Shown in pieces: positions 25,958 through 35,109 of a stretch of DNA of 64,000 bases. Source of the DNA: Brevibacillus brevis (GTDB taxonomy: Bacteria > Bacillota > Bacilli > Brevibacillales > Brevibacillaceae); NCBI RefSeq assembly GCF_031583145.1, contig NZ_CP134050.1, positions 2,679,501 through 2,743,500 on the forward strand, written 5' to 3'. Position numbers and translations under genes: made by a program. The notes under the pieces are model-generated. The model was given only the letters and a program-made list of their open reading frames with translations. It made no database searches and was not told the DNA's origin. Numbering within the stretch: the first letter of the stretch is position 1; every line of letters starts with the position of its first letter.

Positions 25958-27181
25958 ATGGGAAAAGAACTGGCGGCCTCCGTGCTGAAGACACTGGAGG
26001 ATCATGGCTTTGAAGCCTATTTCGTCGGCGGCTGCGTCCGCGATTGGCTGCTCGAGAGACCCGTGCATGATATAGATATATGCACAAATGCCCATCCCGG
26101 CGACGTGACCCGCCTGTTTCCCGACCATGTTCCGACAGGACTCAAACACGGTACGGTTTCGGTAAGGGTGAACGGACAATTCTTCGAGGTAACGACGTAC
26201 CGAAAGGAAGGCAAGTACGAGGATTATCGCAGGCCGAGCGCTGTCGAGTTTGTCGAAGAGCTCTCGCTCGACCTTGAGCGGCGAGATTTTACGATGAACG
26301 CGATGGCAATGGATTTGCAAGGCGGACTACATGATCCGTTTGACGGTCAGGGCGATTTGGCGAGGCGTCTCGTGCGGGCCGTCGGGGACCCCGGGGAACG
26401 CTTTCGGGAAGACGCCTTGCGATTGCTGCGGGCAGTCCGTTTCGCAGCGCAGCTCGGCTTCGCCATTGAACCGGATACGCTGGACGCGATGAAAGAAACG
26501 GCACCGTACTTGGCCCGGATCGCTGTCGAGAGGGTGCGCGAAGAGCTGAACAAGATGCTGGCAAGTGCCGAGCCCCAGATCGGCTGCTGGCTGTTGTGCG
26601 AGACGAGGCTGTTCGACTACGCCCCGCTGGTGGCCGGTCTGTTTGACAAGTCAGTCGACGACTCATGGCGGTTGGTCCATCTTCCTGCGCTCACGCAAAG
26701 ATGGGCACTGTTGATGTACGCAGCCGGATATGAGACGGAAGCGGCCCGGCAAGTGTGCACGGGACTGCGGATGTCCAAACGCGAGACAGAGTCGATTTGC
26801 ACGCTCGTCAGCTTGCTGGGGCGGATTCAGCCGGATTGGGATTCCCCCGTCTCATTTGACTGGGGTCCGCTGCTGCTGAAGGAGGGCAGGGAGACCTGCG
26901 AAGACCTGGCTCACGTCATCCAGGCATGCTGGTGGAACCATGCCGATCCCCGATTGTTTTCCGCCATGCAATCCGCTTACGAAGCGATGCCGGTGAAATC
27001 TTTGAAGGAGCTGGCTATCACGGGTCGAGACTTGCAGGTCGCCTTGCAGAAAAAGCCGGGCGAGTGGATCTGGCGCACGCTCGATACACTGCTGGAGCAT
27101 ACTGCCCTGCACGGGCTGCCGAACGAGCGGGACGTATTGATCGAGGTAGCGAGGAAAGAGGTTGCACGAGATGAATATTAA
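25958..27181 (+). CDS. cca: CCA tRNA nucleotidyltransferase
   Basis: Adds or repairs the 3' CCA of tRNA. The 407 residues have the class II nucleotidyltransferase head: FVGGCVRDWLLERPVHDIDI with Gly24-Gly25 and the metal ligands Asp38 and Asp40, then the RRDFTMNAMA and RFREDALRLLRAVRFA motifs of the neck domain. The ATG at 25958 follows GGAGGG by seven bases; an ATG 15 bases upstream lacks a site. It overlaps birA by eleven bases. Confidence 0.95.
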   Translation: MGKELAASVLKTLEDHGFEAYFVGGCVRDWLLERPVHDIDICTNAHPGDVTRLFPDHVPTGLKHGTVSVRVNGQFFEVTTYRKEGKYEDYRRPSAVEFVEELSLDLERRDFTMNAMAMDLQGGLHDPFDGQGDLARRLVRAVGDPGERFREDALRLLRAVRFAAQLGFAIEPDTLDAMKETAPYLARIAVERVREELNKMLASAEPQIGCWLLCETRLFDYAPLVAGLFDKSVDDSWRLVHLPALTQRWALLMYAAGYETEAARQVCTGLRMSKRETESICTLVSLLGRIQPDWDSPVSFDWGPLLLKEGRETCEDLAHVIQACWWNHADPRLFSAMQSAYEAMPVKSLKELAITGRDLQVALQKKPGEWIWRTLDTLLEHTALHGLPNERDVLIEVARKEVARDEY

Positions 27182-28154
27182 GCAGGTTATCCTAAAAGCG
27201 TTTCACGATCATCCGGGACGCTTCATTTCCGGAGAAGAGCTGAGCCAGACGTGCGGCTGCTCGCGAACGGCAGTATGGAAGCATATCGAAGAGCTGCGGA
27301 AGGACGGCTACGAGGTGGAAGCCGTGCGCAAGTCGGGTTACCGGCTGCTCGGCGCTCCGGACCGTCTGTCAGCTGCGGAAATCACTGCCGGATTGGACAC
27401 CGATCGCATGGGTCAGCACGTCATTGCTCACGATGAGGTAGTCTCCACCCAGCCCCTGGCCCACGAAGCCGCTGCACGCGGCGCGAAAGAAGGCACACTG
27501 GTGCTGGCAGAATTGCAGACGGGCGGCAAGGGCCGCCTGGGCCGCCCCTGGCATTCCCCGAAAGGTACAGGCATCTGGATGAGCCTGATCATCCGTCCGG
27601 CCATTCCGCTGCCGAAGACGCCACAAATGACCTTGTTGACAGCGGTGAGCGTGGCTCGCGCCATTCGGGAAGAGACAGGGCTGCCTGTCAAAATCAAATG
27701 GCCCAACGATATTTTCATCGGCGATAAAAAGGTTTGCGGAATACTGACCGAGCTGAACGCCGAGTCGGATCGGGTCAACTACTTGGTCATCGGAATTGGA
27801 CTCAACGCCAACAGCGTGGCAGAGGACTTTCCGGAAGAGCTCGCCAGGATCGCGACCTCATTGCGGATCGAGTCGGGCGAGCCGATAAAACGGGCGCGGT
27901 TCATCCAGCAATTTTGCCGGATATTCGAAGAAGAGTACGACCATTATCTGGCGCATGGCTTCGCCCGGGCAAAAGCCGAGTGGGAGAAGCATTCCTACAC
28001 GATCGGACGGTGGGTAAACGTCCAGACGATTTCGCAAAGGCTCGAGGGCCGAGCTGTCGGCTTGGACGAGGAGGGGGTTCTGATGGTCGAAGATCAGGAC
28101 GGGGCCATCCACAAAGTGTACTCAGCCGACGTCAATTATCGTGCAAATGAGTGA
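27171..28154 (+). CDS. birA: Biotin-protein ligase and biotin operon repressor
   Basis: Bifunctional BirA of 327 residues. An N-terminal winged helix (SGEELSQTCGCSRTAVWKHI) is the DNA-binding part that represses biotin genes. The central ligase domain has the biotinyl-AMP loop GKGRLGR at 119-125 and IKWPNDIFIGDKKVCGIL. The C-terminal small domain is present. The ATG follows AAAGAGGT inside the end of cca, three codons after another in-frame ATG. Confidence 0.95.
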   Translation: MNIKQVILKAFHDHPGRFISGEELSQTCGCSRTAVWKHIEELRKDGYEVEAVRKSGYRLLGAPDRLSAAEITAGLDTDRMGQHVIAHDEVVSTQPLAHEAAARGAKEGTLVLAELQTGGKGRLGRPWHSPKGTGIWMSLIIRPAIPLPKTPQMTLLTAVSVARAIREETGLPVKIKWPNDIFIGDKKVCGILTELNAESDRVNYLVIGIGLNANSVAEDFPEELARIATSLRIESGEPIKRARFIQQFCRIFEEEYDHYLAHGFARAKAEWEKHSYTIGRWVNVQTISQRLEGRAVGLDEEGVLMVEDQDGAIHKVYSADVNYRANE

Positions 28155-28160
28155 ATCTTT

Positions 28161-28169
28161 TGCTATACT
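28161..28169 (+). promoter_or_regulatory. Extended -10 promoter for the pan leader
   Basis: TG-C-TATACT at 28161-28169 forms an extended -10 element; no good -35 was seen. It would start a roughly 250-base leader before panB. Confidence 0.4.
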
Positions 28170-28202
28170 CCATGAGTGGAGGCTGTATCACCTGGTGAAC
28201 GG

Positions 28203-28228
28203 TACTCCCGGAGTATGTTTTTCTTTTT
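28203..28228 (+). terminator. Weak terminator-like hairpin after birA
   Basis: TACTC and GAGTA pair around a three-base loop, followed by TGTTTTTCTTTTT. The stem is short, so efficiency is doubtful. Confidence 0.4.
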
Positions 28229-28340
28229 CCTGCGTAACACGAAACGAATGATTCACGTATGGACAAAAATCTGCTCAGAGCCTGTGTGGACCGAGACAGA
28301 AGGAATCCGTAAAGACGCATGATGTCTCTTTGGCATGGAC

Positions 28341-28374
28341 AACCTTCTCCCGTTTTCGGCGAGAAGGTTTTTTT
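28341..28374 (+). terminator. Terminator inside the panB leader (possible attenuator)
   Basis: AACCTTCTC (28341-28349) pairs with GAGAAGGTT (28361-28369) with an inner CCG-TTTT-CGG hairpin and seven T. It is 46 bases before panB and has no gene of its own directly upstream, so it may attenuate the pan operon. Confidence 0.7.
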
Positions 28375-28419
28375 GATGCCATTTGCTCCCCAGGTTAGGT
28401 GCGTACAGAGGTGAACAGA

Positions 28420-29283
28420 ATGGCAAATGGCAACAAACCGGTGACGACCTACGACATTCGAAAAAAGAAAGAGGCAAACGTCCCCATCACCATGATGACG
28501 GCGTATGACTATCCTTCCGCCAAGCTGGTCGAGGAAGCGGGAGTGGACATGATATTGGTTGGGGATTCGCTCGGAATGGTCGTACTTGGATACGACTCGA
28601 CGATCCCGGTGACGATGGAGGATATGGTTCACCATACGAAGGCAGTGACCCGCGCGGCGAAGCGGGCATTGGTAGTGACCGACCTGCCGTTTCTCAGCTA
28701 TCACGGAACAATGGAAGAGGCAGTAAAAAATGCCGGCCGACTGATGCAGGAAGGCGGAGCAAAGGCGGTCAAGCTGGAAGGCGGCCGCGAACTCGCTCCA
28801 TTGATCGAACGCTGTGTGCAGGCCGGAATTCCGGTCGTGGGGCATATCGGGTTGACCCCCCAGTCTGTCCACCAATTGGGCGGCTACAAAGTGCAAGGGC
28901 GTGACTTGGCGGCTGCACAGCGCCTCCTCGAAGATGCGCTCTCCCTGCAGGCCGCGGGAGCTTTTGCCGTGGTTTTGGAGTGCGTGCCGGAAGAAGTGAC
29001 GGGAATGATTGCGAAAAAACTGGAGATTCCGGTCATTGGAATCGGTGCAGGCGTTGCGTGCGATGGACAAGTATTGGTCTTCCATGACGTCGTCGGGTAC
29101 GCGTCCCAACTGACTCCGAAGTTCGTGAAGAGATATGCCGACATCGGGGAGACGATCCGTGAGGCTGTATCCAGCTACGTCAAGGAAGTAGAAGCACGCA
29201 GCTTCCCCGCGGCGGAGCACGTCTTCCACGCCTCGGAGGATACGATCAAACAGCTGTACGGAGAAGGAGTGGCCCAATCATGA
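28420..29283 (+). CDS. panB: 3-methyl-2-oxobutanoate hydroxymethyltransferase
   Basis: First committed step of pantothenate synthesis, adding a hydroxymethyl group from methylene-tetrahydrofolate to ketoisovalerate. The 287-residue TIM barrel carries the metal-site segment MILVGDSLGMVVLGYDST and VGHIGLTPQSVHQLGG. The start at 28420 follows AGAGGTG at normal spacing; an in-frame ATG seven codons earlier is less likely. The stop overlaps panC. Order panB-panC-panD is as in Bacillus. Confidence 0.96.
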   Translation: MANGNKPVTTYDIRKKKEANVPITMMTAYDYPSAKLVEEAGVDMILVGDSLGMVVLGYDSTIPVTMEDMVHHTKAVTRAAKRALVVTDLPFLSYHGTMEEAVKNAGRLMQEGGAKAVKLEGGRELAPLIERCVQAGIPVVGHIGLTPQSVHQLGGYKVQGRDLAAAQRLLEDALSLQAAGAFAVVLECVPEEVTGMIAKKLEIPVIGIGAGVACDGQVLVFHDVVGYASQLTPKFVKRYADIGETIREAVSSYVKEVEARSFPAAEHVFHASEDTIKQLYGEGVAQS

Positions 29284-30140
29284 TTGAAACCATGCGCCAA
29301 ATCAATACGATCGCCGAGATGCGCGTCCATATAAACGAGGCCAAACGGCAAGGTAAGAAAGTCGGTTTCGTACCGACGATGGGGTACTTGCATGAGGGGC
29401 ATTTGAGCCTCGTGCGTGCGGCAAGAGAAACCTGCGATCTGGTCGTCATGAGCATCTTCGTCAACCCGCTGCAGTTCGGTCCGAACGAAGACTTTGACCG
29501 GTATCCGCGCGATATCGAGCGGGACAGGGAGCTGGCCAGATCGGCGGGGGTCGACCTGCTGTTCACCCCCGAAGTGAGGGAGATGTATCCGCGGCCGATG
29601 TTGACCAATGTATCGGTCGCCACCGTTACCGAGCCGCTGTGCGGAAGGTCCCGTCCCGGACATTTTGACGGAGTGGCTACAGTCGTGGCCAAGCTGTTCC
29701 AGATCGTCCAGCCGGATTACGCCTTCTTCGGTCAGAAAGATGCGCAACAGGTAGCTGTCGTCACGCAAATGACGTACGACCTGTCGATGCCGGTTCAGGT
29801 CGTCCCTTGCCCGATTGTACGGGAGGCGGATGGCTTGGCCATGAGCTCGCGCAATGTCTACTTGTCTTTGGAAGAGCGAAGCCAAGCGCTCGTTTTGTCT
29901 CGCAGCCTGAAGCAGGCGGAAGCCTGGCTGGCGGAAGGGATGGCAATCCGTGAAATTCGCGATGGCCTGATCCGCATGATTTCGGAAATGCCGCTCGCTT
30001 CGATCGATTACGTCGAGGTGCTGGGCTATCCCGATCTGGCGCCGGTCGACAAGCCTTCTAAGGGCGATTCGATTATTGTGGCGCTCGCTGTCCGTTTCGG
30101 AAAGACACGGTTGATCGACAATCTGATCACGACCATCTGA
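29280..30140 (+). CDS. panC: Pantothenate synthetase
   Basis: ATP-dependent ligation of pantoate and beta-alanine. The 286-residue class I-like nucleotidyltransferase fold shows the HIGH-type motif as HEGH (residues 38-41) in [14 protein letters not shown], and the SSRN motif in MSSRNVYLS. The ATG overlaps the panB stop; panD follows after twenty bases. Confidence 0.96.
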   Translation: MIETMRQINTIAEMRVHINEAKRQGKKVGFVPTMGYLHEGHLSLVRAARETCDLVVMSIFVNPLQFGPNEDFDRYPRDIERDRELARSAGVDLLFTPEVREMYPRPMLTNVSVATVTEPLCGRSRPGHFDGVATVVAKLFQIVQPDYAFFGQKDAQQVAVVTQMTYDLSMPVQVVPCPIVREADGLAMSSRNVYLSLEERSQALVLSRSLKQAEAWLAEGMAIREIRDGLIRMISEMPLASIDYVEVLGYPDLAPVDKPSKGDSIIVALAVRFGKTRLIDNLITTI

Positions 30141-30159
30141 GAATCAGGAGGTATCTGCT

Positions 30160-30543
30160 TTGTTTCGCACAATGATGAAGGCAAAAATTCACCGTGCAAC
30201 GGTAACGGAAGCGAATTTGAACTACGTCGGCTCCATCACGATCGACAAAAACCTGTTGGACGCGCTGGATATTTTGCCGGGAGAAAAGGTACAAATTGTC
30301 AATAACAACAACGGCGCCAGACTGGAAACGTACGTCATTGAAGGGGCGCCAGGCAGCGGCGTAATCTGCCTGAACGGGGCGGCAGCCCGACTGGTTCAGG
30401 AAGGCGACATTGTGATCATCATTGCCTATGCCATGATGACAGACGAGGAAGCGCGCACGTTCAAACCGCGCGTCGCGATTATGGATGAGAACAATCAAAT
30501 CAAGGAAATGATTGGGGAAGAAGTCCACGGTACGGTATTGTAG
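30160..30543 (+). CDS. panD: Aspartate 1-decarboxylase proenzyme
   Basis: Makes beta-alanine for pantothenate. The 127-residue proenzyme is self-cleaved at Gly24-Ser25 (in [11 protein letters not shown]) to form the pyruvoyl cofactor. The start is TTG after AGGAGGT. The alternative ATG four codons later would delete the conserved FRTMM N-terminus. The [11 protein letters not shown] and [12 protein letters not shown] motifs are intact. Confidence 0.96.
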   Translation: MFRTMMKAKIHRATVTEANLNYVGSITIDKNLLDALDILPGEKVQIVNNNNGARLETYVIEGAPGSGVICLNGAAARLVQEGDIVIIIAYAMMTDEEARTFKPRVAIMDENNQIKEMIGEEVHGTVL

Positions 30544-30561
30544 CCGGATCGCTTTGCATAG

Positions 30562-30617
30562 AGCCACCTGCCTTGTGAGACAATGAGACTACTCACGCCT
30601 CATAGGGGGTGGCTTTT
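30562..30617 (+). terminator. Terminator-like hairpin overlapping the next gene's ribosome binding site
   Basis: AGCCACC (30562-30568) pairs with GGTGGCT (30608-30614) followed by TTT. The loop has an inner hairpin GTGAG (30575-30579) with CTCAC (30592-30596). The 3' arm contains the GGGGGTGG ribosome binding site of the TPR gene at 30620. Confidence 0.5.
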
Positions 30618-30619
30618 GC

Positions 30620-32116
30620 GTGAAAATCGAAGAATGGTTCCAGACTCTGAAGAATAAAGCGGAACTCATTGAAAGCAAATGGGCGGGTGCAACAGAACAG
30701 GAGCGAATTCAGCTTGCCGACCAGCTGTTTTACTTGCGGCAGGTCAGCGATACGGTCGTTGACCTGTGGCTGCAGTTTGAGGAGCGCCTGTCGAATGCCA
30801 TACGGCGAATCAAGCAGATGGAGGGGCAACTGCCATCGGAGGGCAATCAGGTGCAGGCGGCGGCGACTCAAGAGAATGCTGCCAAGCATGCTAAGCCGCC
30901 GGAAGCGGACGGAGAGGACACTATCAGTCAAAAGGAGACCGTACCTTACGAGCCGATGTTTCGGCGCGGAGAGGGCTTTTATCATCTGCGCATGTACCAG
31001 GACGCCAAAAAATGCTTTGCCGAGCTGATCCGCGAATCGCCGGATTGGGAAAGCGGACGATTGTACTACGCCTACAGCCTGCTGTTTTGCGAAGAGCGGG
31101 AGAGCGCCTTCCGAGAATTTCGCTTGCTGAGCCGTTCTGCCAGCTCTCCGGCTGTCATGGCAATCAGCTACAATGCCATCGGGTGCATTCTCGCGGAGGA
31201 GGAGCAATGGCTGGAAGCAGCTCAGGCTTTCAAGGCATCGCTGGAAGCGAGACCCGACCAAGAAGAGGCGCGCTACAACTTGGCTCTCTGCTACTTGAAA
31301 GACGGGGACGCTCAGGAGGCTTTGGAGGAAGCGGAGCGCTGCCTGCTAAAGGATGAGAGTGACTGGGAAGCACAAATGCTTTGGCTGCGAGCGGCTCAGA
31401 TGTTGCAGGCCATGGATGAGACGGCCGAATTGGCGCCTCCTTCCCCGCTGCAATTGCCGACGCGCGACCTGGGTACCGACACGCTTCAAGAGATGGCTTC
31501 TCTTTACGAATCGGTCGGAAATTATCACCGGGCGCAGATTTGCTATCACTTTTTGGCGGAAAGGCTGCCGCGGGAAGGCTGGACCTGGCATGGTCTCGCA
31601 TGGAATACTTGGCTGATCTCCGGGACGAGGAGGGCCTTGACCCTCATGAAAAAGGCAATCAGCCTCGCGCCGCACGAAGATGACTTTACGTTCAGCTACG
31701 GTTGGATGCAGCTGTTCGACGGCAAAGCGGAACAAGCAGTGGCCGCCTTCCGCAAAATGCTGGAGAACAACAGGGACAACCGGCTAGGGCAGTCGGGGAT
31801 GATTTCTGCGTACGAGAAGCTGGGCGAGCTGCAGGCAGCCAAAAAGCTGGCGAAAGAGTTTACGGAGGATCCTGAGCCGTACATCCGTTCTTTGGGCTAT
31901 TTTCATCTCGGCCGCCTTGCGGTTGTAGAAGAAAATTGGCGGTTGGCGGAACAGTACTTCCAGCGTACTCTGCCGCATGCCAACCTGATCCGGGAGGTCC
32001 CCATCTACATGCAGCTGTGCGCAAGCAAGCTAGGAGAACAAAATCGGCAAAGCGGGCAGCTTCAGCCTTCCCTGCAACTGCAAGCAGGAAATCCCCCGGT
32101 TGTTGCCGAAGAGTGA
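30620..32116 (+). CDS. Large TPR-repeat protein
   Basis: A 498-residue cytoplasmic protein inserted between panD and dinG, a place where B. subtilis has no such gene as far as I recall. It has an N-terminal helical region, a low-complexity linker at about residues 75-110, and then tetratricopeptide-like units such as YNAIGCILAEEEQWLEAAQA and EARYNLALCYLKDGDAQEAL. It starts with GTG, with the ribosome binding site in a hairpin. No enzymatic motif is visible; a scaffold role is likely. Partners are unknown. Confidence 0.8.
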   Translation: MKIEEWFQTLKNKAELIESKWAGATEQERIQLADQLFYLRQVSDTVVDLWLQFEERLSNAIRRIKQMEGQLPSEGNQVQAAATQENAAKHAKPPEADGEDTISQKETVPYEPMFRRGEGFYHLRMYQDAKKCFAELIRESPDWESGRLYYAYSLLFCEERESAFREFRLLSRSASSPAVMAISYNAIGCILAEEEQWLEAAQAFKASLEARPDQEEARYNLALCYLKDGDAQEALEEAERCLLKDESDWEAQMLWLRAAQMLQAMDETAELAPPSPLQLPTRDLGTDTLQEMASLYESVGNYHRAQICYHFLAERLPREGWTWHGLAWNTWLISGTRRALTLMKKAISLAPHEDDFTFSYGWMQLFDGKAEQAVAAFRKMLENNRDNRLGQSGMISAYEKLGELQAAKKLAKEFTEDPEPYIRSLGYFHLGRLAVVEENWRLAEQYFQRTLPHANLIREVPIYMQLCASKLGEQNRQSGQLQPSLQLQAGNPPVVAEE

Positions 32117-32164
32117 GGGGGGAGCGGATGAGAGGATCCGCCCAGGTTATGAGGTGACAAACGT

Positions 32165-35068
32165 TTGAATCGATTACTGGTAGTAGACTTTGAAACGACG
32201 GGAAGCCATCCGCGTCAAGGAGACAGCATCATCCAGATCGGCGCCGTAGCCATTGATGACGGCCAAGTGACGGACAGCCTCTCTACCTTGGTAAATCCGG
32301 GGCAGCCTATCCCGCCTTTTATTACGCAATTGACTGGCATTACCGACGAAATGGTCGCGGACGCACCGACGCTGGAAGAGGTGTTTCCGCGCCTGCTGCG
32401 GTTATTGGATGGCAGGGCTTTTGTGGCCCACAATGCCAGCTTTGATCTCCAATTTTTGCAAGAAGCCCTGCTGAGCCAGGGCTATTATGCGTTTGACGGG
32501 TATGTGCTGGATACGGTCGAGCTGTCGCGGCTGATCCTGCCTACCCAAAACAGCTACCGACTAGGTGAGCTGGCATCCGATCTGGAAATTGCCCACGACC
32601 ATCCCCATCAGGCAGACAGCGACGCGATGGCAACAGCCGAATTGTTCCTGCATCTGATGAACATCCTGAAGAGCTTGCCATTGGTGACCATCCAGCGCCT
32701 TCAGATGCTGGTGTCCTCCTTTCGCTCGGATATCGGGTCCCTTTTGAGGTTTATCGAAATGGAAAAGCTCGTGTCCATCCCGGAGATGGATGCAGAGCCG
32801 GGCAAAAACGACGGGGAGGAAATGTGGGACGTATACCGACAGCTGGCGCTGCGCAAGCGCGAGGAGAAGCTGACAGCCTCCTTAAAGCCGCAACGCCGAG
32901 CGGAGACCCCGATGTCCCCTTTTTCTGAAATGCTGGAGGGAATTATCGGTGAACGGGGCAGTTTGCCTGTCCGTGTAGCCGGTTACCAGCGCCGGGAGGC
33001 CCAGGAAGCCATGATGAACGCAGTGTTCGACGCCATGCAGGATGGCGTTCATCTCCTGGTGGAAGCGGGTACGGGTACGGGAAAATCATTGGGATATCTC
33101 ATTCCCGGCATTATTTGGGCCAAGCAAAATCAGCAGCCATTGGTGGTCAGCACGAACACGATCCAACTCCAGGAGCAGCTGTTTCATAAAGAGATTTTGA
33201 CCTTGCAGCAGACGCTCCCGTTTGATTTTCGGGCATCGACATTGAAAGGCAGAGGGAATTATTTGTGCCTGCGAAAGTTCGAGCAGGCGCTGGAAGAGCC
33301 GGTCGAAGGCAGCAGCCAGGAGATGCGAATGGTCAAAGGACAAATGCTGGTCTGGCTCACACAGACCCGGACTGGCGACGTCGAGGAACTCAGCATGCCG
33401 CCTGCAGGGCAGCTTTTTTGGCAGCAAGTCAAGAGCGACACCGGCTCCTGTCTGAACCGTGCTTGCCCGTGGTTCAGCCGCTGCTATTACTTTCAGGCGA
33501 AGGAGCGGGCGAGGGACGCGGAGGTTTTAATCGTCAACCATGCGCTTCTCATCAGCGATTTGCAGGCGGAGAGCAGAATCCTGCCGCCGTACGAAGTGGC
33601 CATTATCGACGAGGCGCACCACCTGGAGGACGCGGCGACCCAGCACCTGGGCAAGCAGTTTACGACTACGCAGCTGCTGTTTCTGTTCGACAGGGCATCC
33701 GTGGAACCGGACGGGGCACTGACCCGGTACGTGGCAGAGTGGGAGAGCTGGCTTGGTTCGCCGCAGAGCAGTCTGCAGGAACAATTGGCGGCGCTTGTTC
33801 CACTGTCGGCCCGTATGCGGGAAAAGGCCCAGTACTGGACGCAGCTGTTGTATGCGTGGGCATCCGATCGGGCGGAGGAGACGACGGATGCGGGACGGGA
33901 AACGGTCCGATACCGCGCCGAATCGTTCACGGGCAAGCATGAAAGAATCCGCAAGTCGACGCGCAAGCTCATCGAGAGTATGACTGCGTTTGCCGAGGGA
34001 ATGGAAAAACTTCTAGAAGGAGTCCCGGTGGAAGAAAAACCGCCGTTTGCCGTGAGCAGCTTGCGAACGGATCTTTCCGGACTCCTCGGCGACTGGCAAA
34101 AAGTCGTGGAGCTGCTGCACTTCTTTTTGCTGGAGCAGGATCCGCAGTATGTCTACTGGATGGAGGTAGAGTCCCGCACGGCCCGCAAGCAGGTTCACCT
34201 GTCGGCTGCCTTGCTGGACGTCTCCGAATCGCTGGCAGAGCCGCTCTTTGGCCAAAAGCGCAGCTTGATTCTCACTTCCGCCACCTTGACCGTGAAAAAC
34301 AGCTTTTCTTACGTCATGAACCGATTTGGGCTGGACAAGCTGCCGGAAAATCGGGTGAGGACATTGGCGCTTCCTTCGCCTTTTGCCTACGACCAGCAAG
34401 GATTGCTGCTGATTCCGTCTGATTTTCCGGCACCTGGAAAGGACAGCGACCAAGCGTATTTCGAAGCGGTCGTTCAAGGTTGCATCGATGTCGTCCAGGC
34501 GACCAAGGGCCGGACGATGATCCTGCTGACCTCCCACAGCATGCTGCGGATGGTCTACCAGGCCATGAAGGAACGCTTCGCGGAGTCCGGAGAATCGTAC
34601 ACGCTGCTTGGCCACGGGATTGACAGCAACAATCGCAGCAAGCTGGTCGGACTGTTTCAGACAATCGAGCGAAGCGTGCTGCTGGGAACGAGCAGCTTTT
34701 GGGAAGGGGTAGACATCCCGGGAGAAGCGCTGAGCAGTCTGGTCATCGTACGGCTGCCCTTTACCCCGCCGAATCACCCTGTCTACCAAGGCAGGGCCGA
34801 CTTTCTCAAGGCAGAGGGCAAAAACGCGTTTATGTCCCTGGCTTTGCCGCAGGCCGTCATCATGTTCAAGCAAGGAGTGGGCAGGCTGATTCGCCACCAG
34901 CTCGACCGCGGTGTCGTCATCGTCTTTGACACGCGGATCGTGGAATCCCGATACGGACGGTCCTTTTTGCAATCGTTGCCTCCCTACCAGGTGGAGAGCG
35001 GTCCGTGGCCGGAGCTTCGCGAGAGAATCGAACCGTTTCTGGGCATGACCACCTTGCCGGATTCATAA
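32165..35068 (+). CDS. dinG: DinG-family 3'-5' exonuclease/helicase
   Basis: A 967-residue fusion of an N-terminal DEDDh exonuclease (VVDFETTGSHP, Asp8 and Glu10; later HNASFDLQFL) with an XPD-like superfamily 2 helicase. The helicase part has Walker A AGTGTGKS near residue 305, the DEAH box IIDEAHH near 480, and GTSSFWEGVDIPG as motif V/VI. Cys368, Cys429, Cys434 and Cys440 (C-x4-C-x5-C at the end) have the spacing of the iron-sulfur site in Escherichia coli DinG. The start is TTG after GAGGTGA. Confidence 0.93.
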   Translation: MNRLLVVDFETTGSHPRQGDSIIQIGAVAIDDGQVTDSLSTLVNPGQPIPPFITQLTGITDEMVADAPTLEEVFPRLLRLLDGRAFVAHNASFDLQFLQEALLSQGYYAFDGYVLDTVELSRLILPTQNSYRLGELASDLEIAHDHPHQADSDAMATAELFLHLMNILKSLPLVTIQRLQMLVSSFRSDIGSLLRFIEMEKLVSIPEMDAEPGKNDGEEMWDVYRQLALRKREEKLTASLKPQRRAETPMSPFSEMLEGIIGERGSLPVRVAGYQRREAQEAMMNAVFDAMQDGVHLLVEAGTGTGKSLGYLIPGIIWAKQNQQPLVVSTNTIQLQEQLFHKEILTLQQTLPFDFRASTLKGRGNYLCLRKFEQALEEPVEGSSQEMRMVKGQMLVWLTQTRTGDVEELSMPPAGQLFWQQVKSDTGSCLNRACPWFSRCYYFQAKERARDAEVLIVNHALLISDLQAESRILPPYEVAIIDEAHHLEDAATQHLGKQFTTTQLLFLFDRASVEPDGALTRYVAEWESWLGSPQSSLQEQLAALVPLSARMREKAQYWTQLLYAWASDRAEETTDAGRETVRYRAESFTGKHERIRKSTRKLIESMTAFAEGMEKLLEGVPVEEKPPFAVSSLRTDLSGLLGDWQKVVELLHFFLLEQDPQYVYWMEVESRTARKQVHLSAALLDVSESLAEPLFGQKRSLILTSATLTVKNSFSYVMNRFGLDKLPENRVRTLALPSPFAYDQQGLLLIPSDFPAPGKDSDQAYFEAVVQGCIDVVQATKGRTMILLTSHSMLRMVYQAMKERFAESGESYTLLGHGIDSNNRSKLVGLFQTIERSVLLGTSSFWEGVDIPGEALSSLVIVRLPFTPPNHPVYQGRADFLKAEGKNAFMSLALPQAVIMFKQGVGRLIRHQLDRGVVIVFDTRIVESRYGRSFLQSLPPYQVESGPWPELRERIEPFLGMTTLPDS

Positions 35069-35109
35069 AATGAAGCAATAGTCTCCCAGGGATTTAGGTG
35101 ATAAAATAG

